DNA of 64,000 bases from Citrobacter portucalensis (lineage in GTDB: Bacteria; Pseudomonadota; Gammaproteobacteria; Enterobacterales; Enterobacteriaceae): contig NZ_MVFY01000013.1 in the NCBI RefSeq assembly GCF_002042885.1, positions 1 through 64,000 of the forward strand, read 5' to 3'. The notes below the pieces were generated by a model. It had not been told where the DNA came from, searched no databases, and worked only from the letters and a program-made list of their open reading frames with translations. A program made the position numbers and the translations under genes. Shown piece after piece: positions 40,622 to 52,027 of this stretch (positions are counted from its first letter, which is position 1; each line of letters starts with the position of its first letter).

Positions 40622-42046
40622 TTACTTACTAATACCATTGAGTTTATTCAATGTTTCTTCCATTTTGAGCGTTTCCGTACGGTTCAATGGATAGAAATAA
40701 ATCAGAATGACCGCCGCCAAAAACAGGCATAGCGCCGGCAAGAGATTCGCCATCGTATAAATATTTTCCTGCACAATGCTGGTTTGCACTGCACCACCTG
40801 TTGACGATGATTGATAGCCAATGATAGCCAACATAAAGCCACCAATCGCCCCTGCGCATGCCTGACCAACCTTGCGCGCAAAGAAGTTCACACCATAAAC
40901 CGTGCCATCCTCGCGATCGCCAGTGACATACTGATGGTAGTCACAAACATCAGTCATAAACGCCCAAATCATCAGGTTGAATAACCCTGCACCCAGCGTC
41001 GCCAGGAACAAGAAAACCAGATAGACCTTTGCATCCGTAATGTGGACAAAGTACATAATCACATACATGACCACGGCAAAAAGCAACGCGCCTACGCTGG
41101 CTTCTTTTTTACCAAACCGCTTCGTGAGCCAGGATGCCGATGGCGCCAGCAGAACCAGGGAACCAAAGGTAAACAGCAATGCGACTGACATCGCCTCTTT
41201 ATTGTGGAAATAGTCATTAAACAGGTAAGTCATGTTGGTACCGGACAACCCCTGATTAATTACAATCAGCAAATCCACAACCACTAAAACAATCAGCGCC
41301 TTATTGCGTGCCAGTCCCTTCAGCAACACCGAAACGGGCATGCTCTCTTTTCTCTCCACGCGCACGCGCTCCGTCGTTAAATGACAGGTCAAGGATAAAA
41401 AGATCAAGCCCAGCACTGCGCAACCAATGGAAATCCAGAAGAAGTGTTGCCCGGAAATCACCTGGCTTCCATCCACCAGGGTGGTGTACATCAGGATTGG
41501 AATGAAAAAGCCAGTTGCCCCACCGCCAATTGCTGACCCAACGCTACGCCAGGTTGAAAGCGATACACGATCTTCAGGATTCGAGCTAATCGCCGCAGAC
41601 ATAGCACCGTACGGAATACTCACGGTCGATAACAGCGAACCGTAAATGAAATAGGAGCAGCAGATGTAGATGATTTTCGCCGTATAAGAAAAATCATTCA
41701 CAAACGGCAGGAACAGGACAACCGCAATGATGCAAAATGGATACTTCATACGACGCACCCACGGGTTGAAACGTCCATGTACCGTCAGTTTAGAGGTATC
41801 GCATAAGCGCCCTACACCAACATCAACAAACGCATCAAAGAGTTTGGTCACAAAATAGAGTGAACCAACAATAACGCCGGAAATACCGAGGACGTTAGTG
41901 TAATAAATCATTAAAAAACTATTAACTAAGCCAAGAATAAAACAGGTTCCGAGGTCACCACATAAATAACCAATTTTATCTCTAATTCCGAAAGGCCTGA
42001 CGGCAGTGGTTTCATTATTTCCGATAATAGCTCCATCATTAGACAT
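40622..42046 (-). CDS. GPH-family sugar/cation symporter
   Basis: The 474-residue protein has about 12 membrane segments and the GPH (MelB/YicJ/XylP) family pattern: KIGYLCGDLGTCFILG at the N-terminus, FDAFVDVGVGRLCD after helix 2, and GRFNPWVRR in the loop. Members import glycosides, pentosides or hexuronides with Na+ or H+. It lies 78 bp downstream of a KdgM-type porin gene on the same strand, so outer- and inner-membrane uptake of one oligosaccharide is a reasonable inference. No hydrolase or lyase gene is adjacent. In E. coli this site has yiiX instead. Confidence 0.88.
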   Translation of the reverse strand: MSNDGAIIGNNETTAVRPFGIRDKIGYLCGDLGTCFILGLVNSFLMIYYTNVLGISGVIVGSLYFVTKLFDAFVDVGVGRLCDTSKLTVHGRFNPWVRRMKYPFCIIAVVLFLPFVNDFSYTAKIIYICCSYFIYGSLLSTVSIPYGAMSAAISSNPEDRVSLSTWRSVGSAIGGGATGFFIPILMYTTLVDGSQVISGQHFFWISIGCAVLGLIFLSLTCHLTTERVRVERKESMPVSVLLKGLARNKALIVLVVVDLLIVINQGLSGTNMTYLFNDYFHNKEAMSVALLFTFGSLVLLAPSASWLTKRFGKKEASVGALLFAVVMYVIMYFVHITDAKVYLVFLFLATLGAGLFNLMIWAFMTDVCDYHQYVTGDREDGTVYGVNFFARKVGQACAGAIGGFMLAIIGYQSSSTGGAVQTSIVQENIYTMANLLPALCLFLAAVILIYFYPLNRTETLKMEETLNKLNGISK

Positions 42047-42124
42047 GATGTCAACTCCTTAGACATATTATTCACACAAACTATGCTTATCGACGTAATC
42101 AGCCGATACGAAAACTATTACCGA

Positions 42125-42805
42125 TTAAAAGTTATAACCAAGACCGACACGATAACGGGTCTGACGATCGTCTGTCGTTGTTGTGTTATAACCCGAGGAA
42201 ACGTTGCCAACCTCAACAAATGGAACCCAGGAGCCTAATTTGTACGCCACGCGGAAGTTATATTCATAATCATCTTTCCGGTTGTTATATAAATCTTCGC
42301 TATCGGCAATTTTATAAATACCATTTAGCTCAAACATCCAGTCATTGACATTATAACCAAGCCAGGCTTCCGGACGATAGACCATGCGGTCATCTTTGCC
42401 GTCAGTGTTTCTGCGCATGTATTCCTGACGATAGCGGAACGCGGTCCACCAGTTGTCGTTGATGTTGTACTGCACGCGGATATAAGGCTTATAAATCGCG
42501 ATATTATCGCCCGTTTCGATCGCAATGCCGGGCTGCCAGACAAGACCCTGCCAGGTGAACTGATAGCTTGCGGTATACTCGTTGCCGTTACTTTCCATAT
42601 TATTCCACGCATCATTTGACTGCGTGTTTTCGGAACGAGAAATGGCTTCTACTGCCACACCAAAACCCGTGGCAAAACGGTGAGACATATACACACGATC
42701 GTAATTACGTCCATCGTCATAATATTCATGTCGGTAATCAACATAACCCGCCTGTGCGGCCGCAGAGAATAATGGAATCAGTAATAACGCAGATTTAAAT
42801 TTCAT
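42125..42805 (-). CDS. KdgM/NanC-family oligosaccharide porin
   Basis: The 226-residue protein has a signal peptide cut after FSAAAQA and a small beta-barrel of alternating strands ending in the aromatic RYRVGLGYNF. YVDYRHEYYDDGRNYDRVYMSHRF is typical of KdgM and NanC, monomeric porins for acidic oligosaccharides such as oligogalacturonates or N-acetylneuraminate. Arginine and lysine content fits anion selectivity. It is the first gene of a probable operon with the GPH symporter. The natural substrate cannot be read from sequence. Confidence 0.88.
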   Translation of the reverse strand: MKFKSALLLIPLFSAAAQAGYVDYRHEYYDDGRNYDRVYMSHRFATGFGVAVEAISRSENTQSNDAWNNMESNGNEYTASYQFTWQGLVWQPGIAIETGDNIAIYKPYIRVQYNINDNWWTAFRYRQEYMRRNTDGKDDRMVYRPEAWLGYNVNDWMFELNGIYKIADSEDLYNNRKDDYEYNFRVAYKLGSWVPFVEVGNVSSGYNTTTTDDRQTRYRVGLGYNF

Positions 42806-43143
42806 GACAATCCCTCTTCACACTCAACAACGGAAATAATCCATCTCGTTTGTCCATAAAATGGGAAAACAAAAAGGCTTTTAGATTAATTTTATATTTC
42901 CACGAAAGTGTATTTTAGAAAGAAAGCAGAAACCTTTGGTATTTTGCCAGGAGCTGGTAAAAGTGGCAAAAGACAGAAGATAAAAAGGACGCAGATCACC
43001 AGTTGCAATATTTTATCGAGAAAATAAAACACCGTTTTATTTATTGAATAAAATAGATTATTCAATACATCAATATATATTTCAGTTCTGAAGCGCAGAA
43101 ACAAAAAAAGCGCCGTAAGGCGCTTTTTTCTGACAGCTGAAAC
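42806..43143 (-). promoter_or_regulatory. AT-rich upstream region of the porin gene
   Basis: This 338-bp gap between rpmE and the porin gene is strongly AT-rich. It must hold the porin promoter and, at its far end, the rpmE terminator. A 70-codon ORF (42892-43104) is low-complexity hydrophobic sequence without a good ribosome-binding site and is not called. Confidence 0.5.
43103..43129 (-). terminator. rpmE intrinsic terminator
   Basis: AAAAAAGCGCC/GGCGCTTTTTT with a GTAA-type loop forms a strong hairpin with a T run just past the rpmE stop. Confidence 0.93.
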
Positions 43144-43395
<252 letters not shown>

Positions 43396-43550
43396 CTAAC
43401 GCCAGACACCACGCGATGTTAATTATTCCCCGTCACCTTTCACGCTGCATCAACAGCCTGAAACTCTCGGGTAATGGTCATTGTTTGACGCAATCAATTT
43501 GCATCAAAGGCGGCGAATCATACAGAAATTAACCTGCTCATGCAAACTGA

Positions 43551-45812
<2,262 letters not shown>

Positions 45813-45968
45813 CCCCTCACGATGCGAGGCGGATCGTAAAATTAAAGATCCATCACACTTTTTATGAAAATTCTGTAACCGCTTCCATTCACTATCTGAT
45901 AAAAATGTTTCAGATGAAGGTTATCCAGGGACGAGTCTGTGCCAGCAGCTCTCTGGCGAGGAGAAAGA

Positions 45969-46994
45969 GTGAAACCGAATAAGCAGGTTGCCGCCGCTAC
46001 GATGAAAGATGTTGCTCTGAAGGCGAAAGTCTCAACGGCAACCGTATCCCGCGCATTAATGAACCCGGACAAAGTCTCGCAGTCAACCCGTAACAAGGTT
46101 GAGCAGGCAGCGCTGGAAGTGGGATATCTACCCCAATCAATGGGACGTAACGTTAAGCGTAATGAGTCACGTACCATTCTGGTGATTGTGCCAGATATCT
46201 GCGATCCGTTTTTTAGCGAAGTGATTCGTGGCATCGAAGTGACTGCCGCAGAACAGGGATACCTGGTGCTTATTGGCGACTGCGCGCACCAGAACCAGCA
46301 GGAAAAGACGTTTCTTAACCTCATTATCACCAAGCAGATCGATGGCATGGTACTGCTCAGCTCACGCCTGCCGTTTGATGCCAGCGTGGAAGAACAGCGC
46401 AATTTACCGCCGATGGTCATGTCGAACGAGTTCGCGCCAGAGCTGGAACTCCCTACCGTGCACATTGATAACCTCACCGCCGCCTTTAACGCGATGAATT
46501 ATCTGCTGGAACTGGGGCATAAACGCATTGGTTGTATCGCCGGACCCGAAGATATGCCGCTGTGCCATTACCGTCTGCAAGGCTACGTTCAGGCATTACG
46601 CCGCAGCGGAATTACGGTCGATCCGCATTTCATCGCGCGCGGTGACTTTACCTATGAAGCGGGAGCCAATGCGTTGAAGCAGCTCCTTGAACTACCGCAG
46701 CCGCCGACCGCTGTCTTTTGTCACAGCGACGTCATGGCGCTGGGCGCACTCTCTTACGCCAAACGTCAGGGTCTGAAAGTCCCTGATGATTTATCCATTA
46801 TTGGCTTTGATAACATTTCGCTCACGGAATTTTGTGATCCACCCCTGACAACCGTCGCACAGCCGCGTTTCGATATCGGACGTGAAGCTATGCTGTTACT
46901 GCTCGATCAATTACAAGGGCAGAGCGTCAGCAGTGGCTCACGTTTACTGGACTGCGAGCTTATTATTCGGGGTACTACCCGGGCACTGACGTAA
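45969..46994 (+). CDS. cytR: LacI-family regulator CytR
   Basis: CytR represses nucleoside uptake and catabolism genes together with CRP and is relieved by cytidine. The 341 residues from a GTG start equal the E. coli length. The helix-turn-helix is KDVALKAKVSTATVSRAL, followed by the hinge and a periplasmic-binding-like sugar domain. The GTG start has a good GGAGAAAGA ribosome-binding site; the open frame to 45939 adds residues not in the family. The upstream gap (45813-45968) is AT-rich and likely carries its promoter. Confidence 0.96.
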   Translation: MKPNKQVAAATMKDVALKAKVSTATVSRALMNPDKVSQSTRNKVEQAALEVGYLPQSMGRNVKRNESRTILVIVPDICDPFFSEVIRGIEVTAAEQGYLVLIGDCAHQNQQEKTFLNLIITKQIDGMVLLSSRLPFDASVEEQRNLPPMVMSNEFAPELELPTVHIDNLTAAFNAMNYLLELGHKRIGCIAGPEDMPLCHYRLQGYVQALRRSGITVDPHFIARGDFTYEAGANALKQLLELPQPPTAVFCHSDVMALGALSYAKRQGLKVPDDLSIIGFDNISLTEFCDPPLTTVAQPRFDIGREAMLLLLDQLQGQSVSSGSRLLDCELIIRGTTRALT

Positions 46995-47028
46995 AGTAAA
47001 GTGCTTTCGGACTCCCCTGTCTGGTCAA

Positions 47029-47056
47029 AGGCCCGCCGCTTAAGTAACATGGCGGG
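47029..47056 (+). terminator. inverted repeat between cytR and ftsN
   Basis: Stem GCCCGCC/GGCGGGC with a 13-base loop lies in the 93-bp gap between cytR and ftsN. No T run follows, so partial read-through is likely. Confidence 0.45.
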
Positions 47057-47087
47057 CTGACGAACGAATATATACAGCGAAACGATA

Positions 47088-48062
47088 GTGGCACAACGAG
47101 ATTATGTACGTCGCGGCCAACCGGCACCTTCGCGGCGCAAGAAGAGCACATCACGGAAAAAACAACGCAATACGCCTGCGGTATCGCCCGCAATGGTTGC
47201 TATTGCTGCAGCCGTACTCGTGACCTTTATCGGTGGTCTGTACTTCATTACGCATCACAAGAAAGAAGAGTCCGAAACGCTGCAAAACCAGAAAGTCACC
47301 GGTAATGGCATTCCGCCAAAACCGGAAGAGCGCTGGCGATACATCAAAGAGCTGGAAAGCCGTCAGCCTGGCGTACGTGCGCCTACCGAACCGTCTGCGG
47401 GCGGCGAGGTGCTGAATGCCGATCAGCTAACCAATGAGCAGCGCCAGCTATTGGCGCAAATGCAGGCTGATATGCGTCAACAGCCGACGCAGCTCAACGA
47501 AGTACCGTGGAACGAGCAAACGCCTGAACAACGCCAGCAAACGCTGCAGCGTCAGCGTCAGGTGCAACAGCAGCAGTGGAATAACGCACAGCAGCAGGCT
47601 CAGCAGCCGCGTCCACGGGCAACAGAACAGCCGTATCAGCAGCAGCAAACGCGTACAGCACAAGCCGCGCCGGTACAGCAGCCGAAAGCGCAGCCAAAAC
47701 CGGCGGCGCAACAGCCGTATCAGGATCTGCTGCAAACGCCTGCGCATACCACCGCCGCTCAGCCGAAAACGCAACCGGCCGCGCCAATAACGAATGAAAC
47801 GCAACCGCCAAAACAGACGGCGGAGAAAAAAGATGAACGCCGCTGGATGGTTCAGTGCGGGTCATTTAAAGGCGCTGAGCAGGCAGAAACCGTGCGCGCG
47901 CAGCTGGCCTTTGAAGGCTTTAACTCCCGTATTACCACCAATAACGGCTGGAATCGTGTGGTCATTGGTCCGGTCAAAGGCAAAGAGAATGCCGACAACA
48001 CCATCAGCCGCCTGAAGGTTGCTGGTCACACAAACTGCATTCGACTCTCTACTGGGGGTTGA
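47088..48062 (+). CDS. ftsN: cell division protein FtsN
   Basis: FtsN triggers septal peptidoglycan synthesis. The 324 residues (GTG start) have a cytoplasmic N-terminus with the FtsA-binding basic stretch, one membrane helix near 34-54 and the essential periplasmic helices around WRYIKELESR. A long Gln/Pro/Ala-rich linker (about 125-240) and a C-terminal SPOR domain (RRWMVQCGSFKGAEQAE to the end) follow. The linker is a little longer than in E. coli and richer in Gln runs (QQQQWNNAQQQAQQ). Confidence 0.97.
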   Translation: MAQRDYVRRGQPAPSRRKKSTSRKKQRNTPAVSPAMVAIAAAVLVTFIGGLYFITHHKKEESETLQNQKVTGNGIPPKPEERWRYIKELESRQPGVRAPTEPSAGGEVLNADQLTNEQRQLLAQMQADMRQQPTQLNEVPWNEQTPEQRQQTLQRQRQVQQQQWNNAQQQAQQPRPRATEQPYQQQQTRTAQAAPVQQPKAQPKPAAQQPYQDLLQTPAHTTAAQPKTQPAAPITNETQPPKQTAEKKDERRWMVQCGSFKGAEQAETVRAQLAFEGFNSRITTNNGWNRVVIGPVKGKENADNTISRLKVAGHTNCIRLSTGG

Positions 48063-48086
48063 AACCCCCAAAATCCCCCCCATCTA
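48059..48086 (+). promoter_or_regulatory. sigma-32 heat-shock promoter of hslVU
   Basis: TTGAAA (48059-48064) and CCCCCATCTA (48077-48086) match the sigma-32 -35 and -10 pattern with suitable spacing, 70-95 bp before hslV. The -35 overlaps the ftsN stop and a C/G hairpin that may end ftsN transcripts. Confidence 0.75.
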
Positions 48087-48153
48087 TACTTGCATTACGC
48101 CCCGTACACTGTGCGGGGCCTGTACATTGCATTTGTAACCAAGGGGTCTGCTC

Positions 48154-48684
48154 GTGACAACAATAGTAAGCGTACGCCGTAACGGCCATGTGGTAATCGC
48201 CGGTGATGGTCAGGCCACACTGGGTAACACCGTAATGAAAGGCAACGTGAAGAAAGTCCGCCGTCTGTATAACGACAAAGTCATTGCGGGCTTTGCGGGC
48301 GGTACTGCGGATGCATTCACGCTGTTCGAACTGTTCGAACGCAAGCTGGAAATGCACCAGGGTCACCTGGTGAAAGCGGCCGTTGAACTGGCAAAAGACT
48401 GGCGTACCGACCGTATGCTGCGCAAACTCGAAGCGCTGCTGGCCGTCGCAGATGAAACGGCATCACTCATCATCACCGGTAACGGCGACGTCATCCAGCC
48501 AGAAAACGATCTGATTGCTATCGGCTCCGGCGGTCCCTACGCCCAGGCTGCTGCACGCGCTCTGCTTGAAAATACCGAGCTTGGCGCACGCGAGATTGCT
48601 GAGAAAGCGTTGGATATTGCAGGGGATATCTGCATTTATACCAACCACTTCCATACCATCGAAGAATTGAACTCCAAAGCGTAA
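48154..48684 (+). CDS. hslV: HslV peptidase subunit of the HslVU protease
   Basis: HslV is the proteasome-like dodecameric peptidase that works with the HslU ATPase. The 176 residues (GTG start) equal the E. coli length. After removal of Met, the N-terminal Thr of [10 protein letters not shown] is the nucleophile; [10 protein letters not shown] and [14 protein letters not shown] are conserved. It lies nine bases before hslU and downstream of a sigma-32 promoter. Confidence 0.98.
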   Translation: MTTIVSVRRNGHVVIAGDGQATLGNTVMKGNVKKVRRLYNDKVIAGFAGGTADAFTLFELFERKLEMHQGHLVKAAVELAKDWRTDRMLRKLEALLAVADETASLIITGNGDVIQPENDLIAIGSGGPYAQAAARALLENTELGAREIAEKALDIAGDICIYTNHFHTIEELNSKA

Positions 48685-48693
48685 GGATCCCCC

Positions 48694-50025
48694 ATGTCTG
48701 AAATGACCCCACGCGAAATTGTCAGCGAACTGAACAAACACATCATCGGCCAGGATAACGCTAAGCGTTCCGTGGCGATCGCCCTGCGTAACCGCTGGCG
48801 TCGTATGCAGCTCAACGAAGAGTTGCGTCATGAAGTCACGCCGAAAAACATTCTGATGATTGGCCCGACCGGCGTCGGTAAAACCGAAATTGCCCGTCGT
48901 CTGGCAAAACTGGCCAACGCGCCGTTCATCAAAGTTGAAGCAACAAAATTCACCGAAGTCGGCTATGTTGGTAAAGAAGTAGATTCCATCATCCGCGATC
49001 TGACCGATGCTGCCATCAAAATGGTCCGCGTGCAGGCAATCGAGAAAAACCGCTTCCGTGCCGAAGAGATGGCGGAAGAGCGCATTCTCGACGTGCTGAT
49101 CCCACCAGCTAAAAATAACTGGGGGCAGTCAGAGCAGCCGCAGGAACCTTCTGCAGCGCGTCAGGCATTCCGTAAAAAACTGCGTGAAGGCCAGCTGGAT
49201 GATAAAGAGATCGAAATCGATCTCGCGGCCGCACCGATGGGCGTTGAAATTATGGCGCCTCCAGGAATGGAAGAGATGACCAGCCAGCTGCAGTCCATGT
49301 TCCAGAACCTGGGCGGTCAGAAGCAAAAACCGCGTAAGCTGAAAATCAAAGACGCGATGAAGCTGCTGATTGAAGAGGAAGCGGCCAAACTGGTGAACCC
49401 GGAAGAGCTGAAACAAGAAGCTATCGACGCCGTTGAGCAGCACGGGATCGTGTTTATCGACGAAATCGACAAAATCTGTAAGCGCGGCGAATCCTCCGGC
49501 CCGGACGTGTCCCGTGAAGGCGTACAGCGCGACCTGCTGCCGCTGGTTGAAGGCTGCACGGTCTCCACCAAGCACGGCATGGTGAAAACAGATCACATTC
49601 TGTTTATCGCTTCTGGTGCATTCCAGGTAGCCAAACCGTCCGACCTGATCCCAGAACTGCAGGGTCGTCTGCCGATTCGTGTCGAGCTGCAGGCGCTGAC
49701 CACCAGCGATTTTGAGCGTATCCTTACCGAACCGAATGCCTCCATCACCGTCCAGTACAAAGCGCTGATGGCGACTGAAGGTGTGGACATCAACTTCACT
49801 GAATCCGGTATTAAACGCATTGCCGAAGCGGCCTGGCAGGTTAACGAAACCACCGAAAACATCGGTGCACGTCGTCTGCATACCGTTCTGGAACGTCTGA
49901 TGGAAGATATTTCCTATGATGCGAGCGATTTGAACGGCCAAAGCATCACAATTGATGCCGAATATGTGAGCAAACATCTGGATGCGCTGGTCGCAGATGA
50001 AGATCTGAGCCGTTTTATCCTATAA
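48694..50025 (+). CDS. hslU: HslU unfoldase ATPase of the HslVU protease
   Basis: HslU unfolds substrates and feeds them to HslV. The 443 residues equal the E. coli length. It is a Clp/Hsp100 AAA+ protein with Walker [10 protein letters not shown], the pore motif GYVGKE, an intermediate domain (about 110-240), Walker B IVFIDEID and the C-terminal tail DLSRFIL that docks into HslV. The ribosome-binding site is GGATCC-adjacent AAGGA. Confidence 0.98.
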   Translation: MSEMTPREIVSELNKHIIGQDNAKRSVAIALRNRWRRMQLNEELRHEVTPKNILMIGPTGVGKTEIARRLAKLANAPFIKVEATKFTEVGYVGKEVDSIIRDLTDAAIKMVRVQAIEKNRFRAEEMAEERILDVLIPPAKNNWGQSEQPQEPSAARQAFRKKLREGQLDDKEIEIDLAAAPMGVEIMAPPGMEEMTSQLQSMFQNLGGQKQKPRKLKIKDAMKLLIEEEAAKLVNPEELKQEAIDAVEQHGIVFIDEIDKICKRGESSGPDVSREGVQRDLLPLVEGCTVSTKHGMVKTDHILFIASGAFQVAKPSDLIPELQGRLPIRVELQALTTSDFERILTEPNASITVQYKALMATEGVDINFTESGIKRIAEAAWQVNETTENIGARRLHTVLERLMEDISYDASDLNGQSITIDAEYVSKHLDALVADEDLSRFIL

Positions 50026-50054
50026 TCGCGTTCAATGCATTTTCATCACTGTTG

Positions 50055-50079
50055 ATGGGGCTGATAAAGCCCCATTTTT
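50055..50079 (+). terminator. hslVU intrinsic terminator
   Basis: Stem TGGGGCT/AGCCCCA is followed by TTTTTA, 30 bp after the hslU stop and just before menA. Confidence 0.85.
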
Positions 50080-50092
50080 ATTGGCGCTAAAT

Positions 50093-51022
50093 ATGACTGA
50101 ACAACAACAAATTAGCCGCTCACAAGCCTGGCTGGAAAGTTTACGACCTAAGACCTTACCGCTCGCCTTCGCGGCGATCATCGTCGGTACGGCATTAGCA
50201 TGGTGGCAAGGATACTTCGATCCGCTGGTTGCTCTGCTGGCATTGATTACGGCAGGACTGCTGCAAATTCTGTCCAATCTCGCTAACGACTATGGCGATG
50301 CCGTTAAAGGCAGCGACAAACCCGACCGTATTGGACCGCTGCGCGGTATGCAAAAAGGGGTCATCACCCAACAGCAGATGAAGCGCGCGCTGATCGTCAC
50401 CGTGGTGCTGATCTGTCTGTCCGGGCTAGCCCTGGTTGCTGTAGCCTGTCACACGCTGGCGGATTTTGTCGGTTTCCTGGTGCTCGGCGGTCTGTCGATT
50501 ATCGCCGCGATCACCTACACCGTGGGTAATCGCCCTTACGGATATATCGGCCTGGGCGATATTTCTGTGCTGGTATTCTTCGGCTGGCTCAGCGTAATGG
50601 GAAGTTGGTATCTGCAGGCGCATACGTTGATTCCAGCGCTGATTCTGCCTGCCACCGCCTGCGGCCTGCTGGCAACCGCCGTGCTCAACGTCAACAACCT
50701 GCGCGATATCAACAGCGACAGAGAAAACGGCAAGAACACGCTGGTCGTGCGTTTAGGCGCTGTCAATGCCCGCCGCTACCACGCCTGTCTGCTGATGGGC
50801 ACGCTGGTCTGTCTGGCACTGTTCAACCTGTTCTCACTGCAAAGCCTGTGGGGATGGCTGTTTATCCTCGCCGCTCCGCTGCTGATCAAACAGGCTCGCT
50901 ATGTAATGCGCGAGATGGACCCGGCTGCAATGCGTCCGATGCTGGAACGCACCGTAAAAGCGGCATTGTTAACTAACCTGCTGTTTGTCGTTGGAATTTT
51001 CTTAAGTCAGTGGTCTCTTTAA
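50093..51022 (+). CDS. menA: 1,4-dihydroxy-2-naphthoate polyprenyltransferase
   Basis: MenA attaches the octaprenyl chain to DHNA, giving demethylmenaquinone in the inner membrane. The 309 residues fit the family. UbiA-type aspartate motifs are NDYGDAVKGSDKPDR and NNLRDINSDRENGK, and about eight or nine membrane helices are evident. The start is MTEQQQIS, one Gln longer than the E. coli start; a frame start four codons upstream is less likely. It sits directly after the hslU terminator. Confidence 0.97.
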   Translation: MTEQQQISRSQAWLESLRPKTLPLAFAAIIVGTALAWWQGYFDPLVALLALITAGLLQILSNLANDYGDAVKGSDKPDRIGPLRGMQKGVITQQQMKRALIVTVVLICLSGLALVAVACHTLADFVGFLVLGGLSIIAAITYTVGNRPYGYIGLGDISVLVFFGWLSVMGSWYLQAHTLIPALILPATACGLLATAVLNVNNLRDINSDRENGKNTLVVRLGAVNARRYHACLLMGTLVCLALFNLFSLQSLWGWLFILAAPLLIKQARYVMREMDPAAMRPMLERTVKAALLTNLLFVVGIFLSQWSL

Positions 51023-51114
51023 CTGACAAATATCAATTAACAATTGATGATTTTGCCAACAGTACACATAGCGCGATATACTAAAAATTCTCGCAGCAAC
51101 TGAACGTTAAGCCT

Positions 51115-51600
51115 ATGAAATACGATACATCCGAGCTTTGTGACATCTATCAGGAAGATGTCAACGTCGTGGAACCGCTGTTCTCTAACTTTGGGGGACG
51201 GTCGTCGTTTGGCGGACAAATCATCACGGTAAAATGTTTCGAGGACAACGGGTTGCTGTACGATCTGCTCGAACAAAACGGCCGTGGTCGCATTCTGCTG
51301 GTCGATGGCGGCGGTTCTGTCCGTCGTGCGCTGGTCGATGCCGAACTGGCACGGCTGGCCGTACAGAATGAATGGGAAGGTCTGGTCATCTACGGCTCAG
51401 TACGCCAGGTAGACGATCTGGAAGAACTGGATATCGGCATTCAGGCGATTGCCGCTATTCCGGTAGGTGCCTCAGGTGAAGGCATTGGGGAAAGCGATGT
51501 ACGCGTCAACTTCGGTGGCGTGACGTTCTTCTCCGGCGACCACCTGTACGCCGATAACACCGGGATAATCCTCTCCGAAGACCCGCTCGATATCGAGTAA
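51115..51600 (+). CDS. rraA: RNase E activity regulator RraA
   Basis: RraA is a ring-shaped trimer that binds RNase E and the RNA helicases of the degradosome and slows RNA decay. The 161 residues equal the E. coli length. The conserved core [21 protein letters not shown] and [14 protein letters not shown] is present. It follows menA on the same strand and ends at a strong terminator beyond which the unknown AT-rich pair lies convergently. Confidence 0.97.
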   Translation: MKYDTSELCDIYQEDVNVVEPLFSNFGGRSSFGGQIITVKCFEDNGLLYDLLEQNGRGRILLVDGGGSVRRALVDAELARLAVQNEWEGLVIYGSVRQVDDLEELDIGIQAIAAIPVGASGEGIGESDVRVNFGGVTFFSGDHLYADNTGIILSEDPLDIE

Positions 51601-51603
51601 GCG

Positions 51604-51638
51604 AAAAAGGCCATCAGCAAATTTGATGGCCTTTTTTT
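51604..51638. terminator. bidirectional terminator between rraA and the unknown pair
   Basis: Hairpin AAAAAGGCCATCA/TGATGGCCTTTTTTT has T runs on both strands. The TGA stop of the small unknown gene touches its outer T run. Confidence 0.9.
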
Positions 51639-52027
51639 CATTCATTTGATTCGTAATGAATGACTTTAATATCATACTTTTTATATTTTTCTTCGACAAC
51701 GATACTCATCGTCTCACGACTGACAGGATAAGTTTCGATATAAGCATTTAATTTATCCTCAGCTATCTGAATGCCACTCTTTTGTATCTCGGTAAAAATT
51801 ATCTCACTGCGTTGAAGATGACTACCATCATCTGCATAGCTTACAAAAAACCAGTCGTTAGATATCCTTGGAGCCTGTTTAAGAGGTTTCGGTGTTAGCA
51901 GATGATAAAATAATAAATTCTGCTGAGTGTAGATTTTTTCTGTATAGATGCTCACCATAAAATGACAATAAAATAGCGCAATAAAAAGCATAAACACAAT
52001 AATAAAACCTGATCTCCTGGATTTCAT
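51638..52027 (-). CDS. small membrane-anchored protein, function unknown
   Basis: I do not recognise this 129-residue protein. It has a basic N-terminus (MKSRRSG), one hydrophobic segment at about 7-25 (FIIVFMLFIALFYCHFMVS) and a roughly 100-residue soluble part without cysteines, probably outside the inner membrane. It carries NDWFFVSYADDGSHLQRSEIIF and a charged C-terminus. Its ATG overlaps the stop of the upstream gene by four bases (ATGA), so the two are translated together. GC is low: 19 of 60 bases are G+C in 51661-51720, against 32 of 60 at the end of rraA (51541-51600). Not at this site in E. coli. Confidence 0.75.
   Translation of the reverse strand: MKSRRSGFIIVFMLFIALFYCHFMVSIYTEKIYTQQNLLFYHLLTPKPLKQAPRISNDWFFVSYADDGSHLQRSEIIFTEIQKSGIQIAEDKLNAYIETYPVSRETMSIVVEEKYKKYDIKVIHYESNE

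Noticed and set aside
42892-43104. 70-codon minus-strand ORF upstream of the KdgM-type porin
   Set aside because: It is hydrophobic, low-complexity sequence from an AT-rich gap, has no convincing ribosome-binding site, and its start overlaps the rpmE terminator.
47448-47865. Overlapping ORFs antisense to the ftsN linker
   Set aside because: They come from the repetitive Gln/Pro codons of ftsN and give low-complexity Arg/Leu-rich products.
49129-49977. 282-codon ORF antisense to hslU
   Set aside because: It is opposite a conserved gene and resembles no protein family I know.
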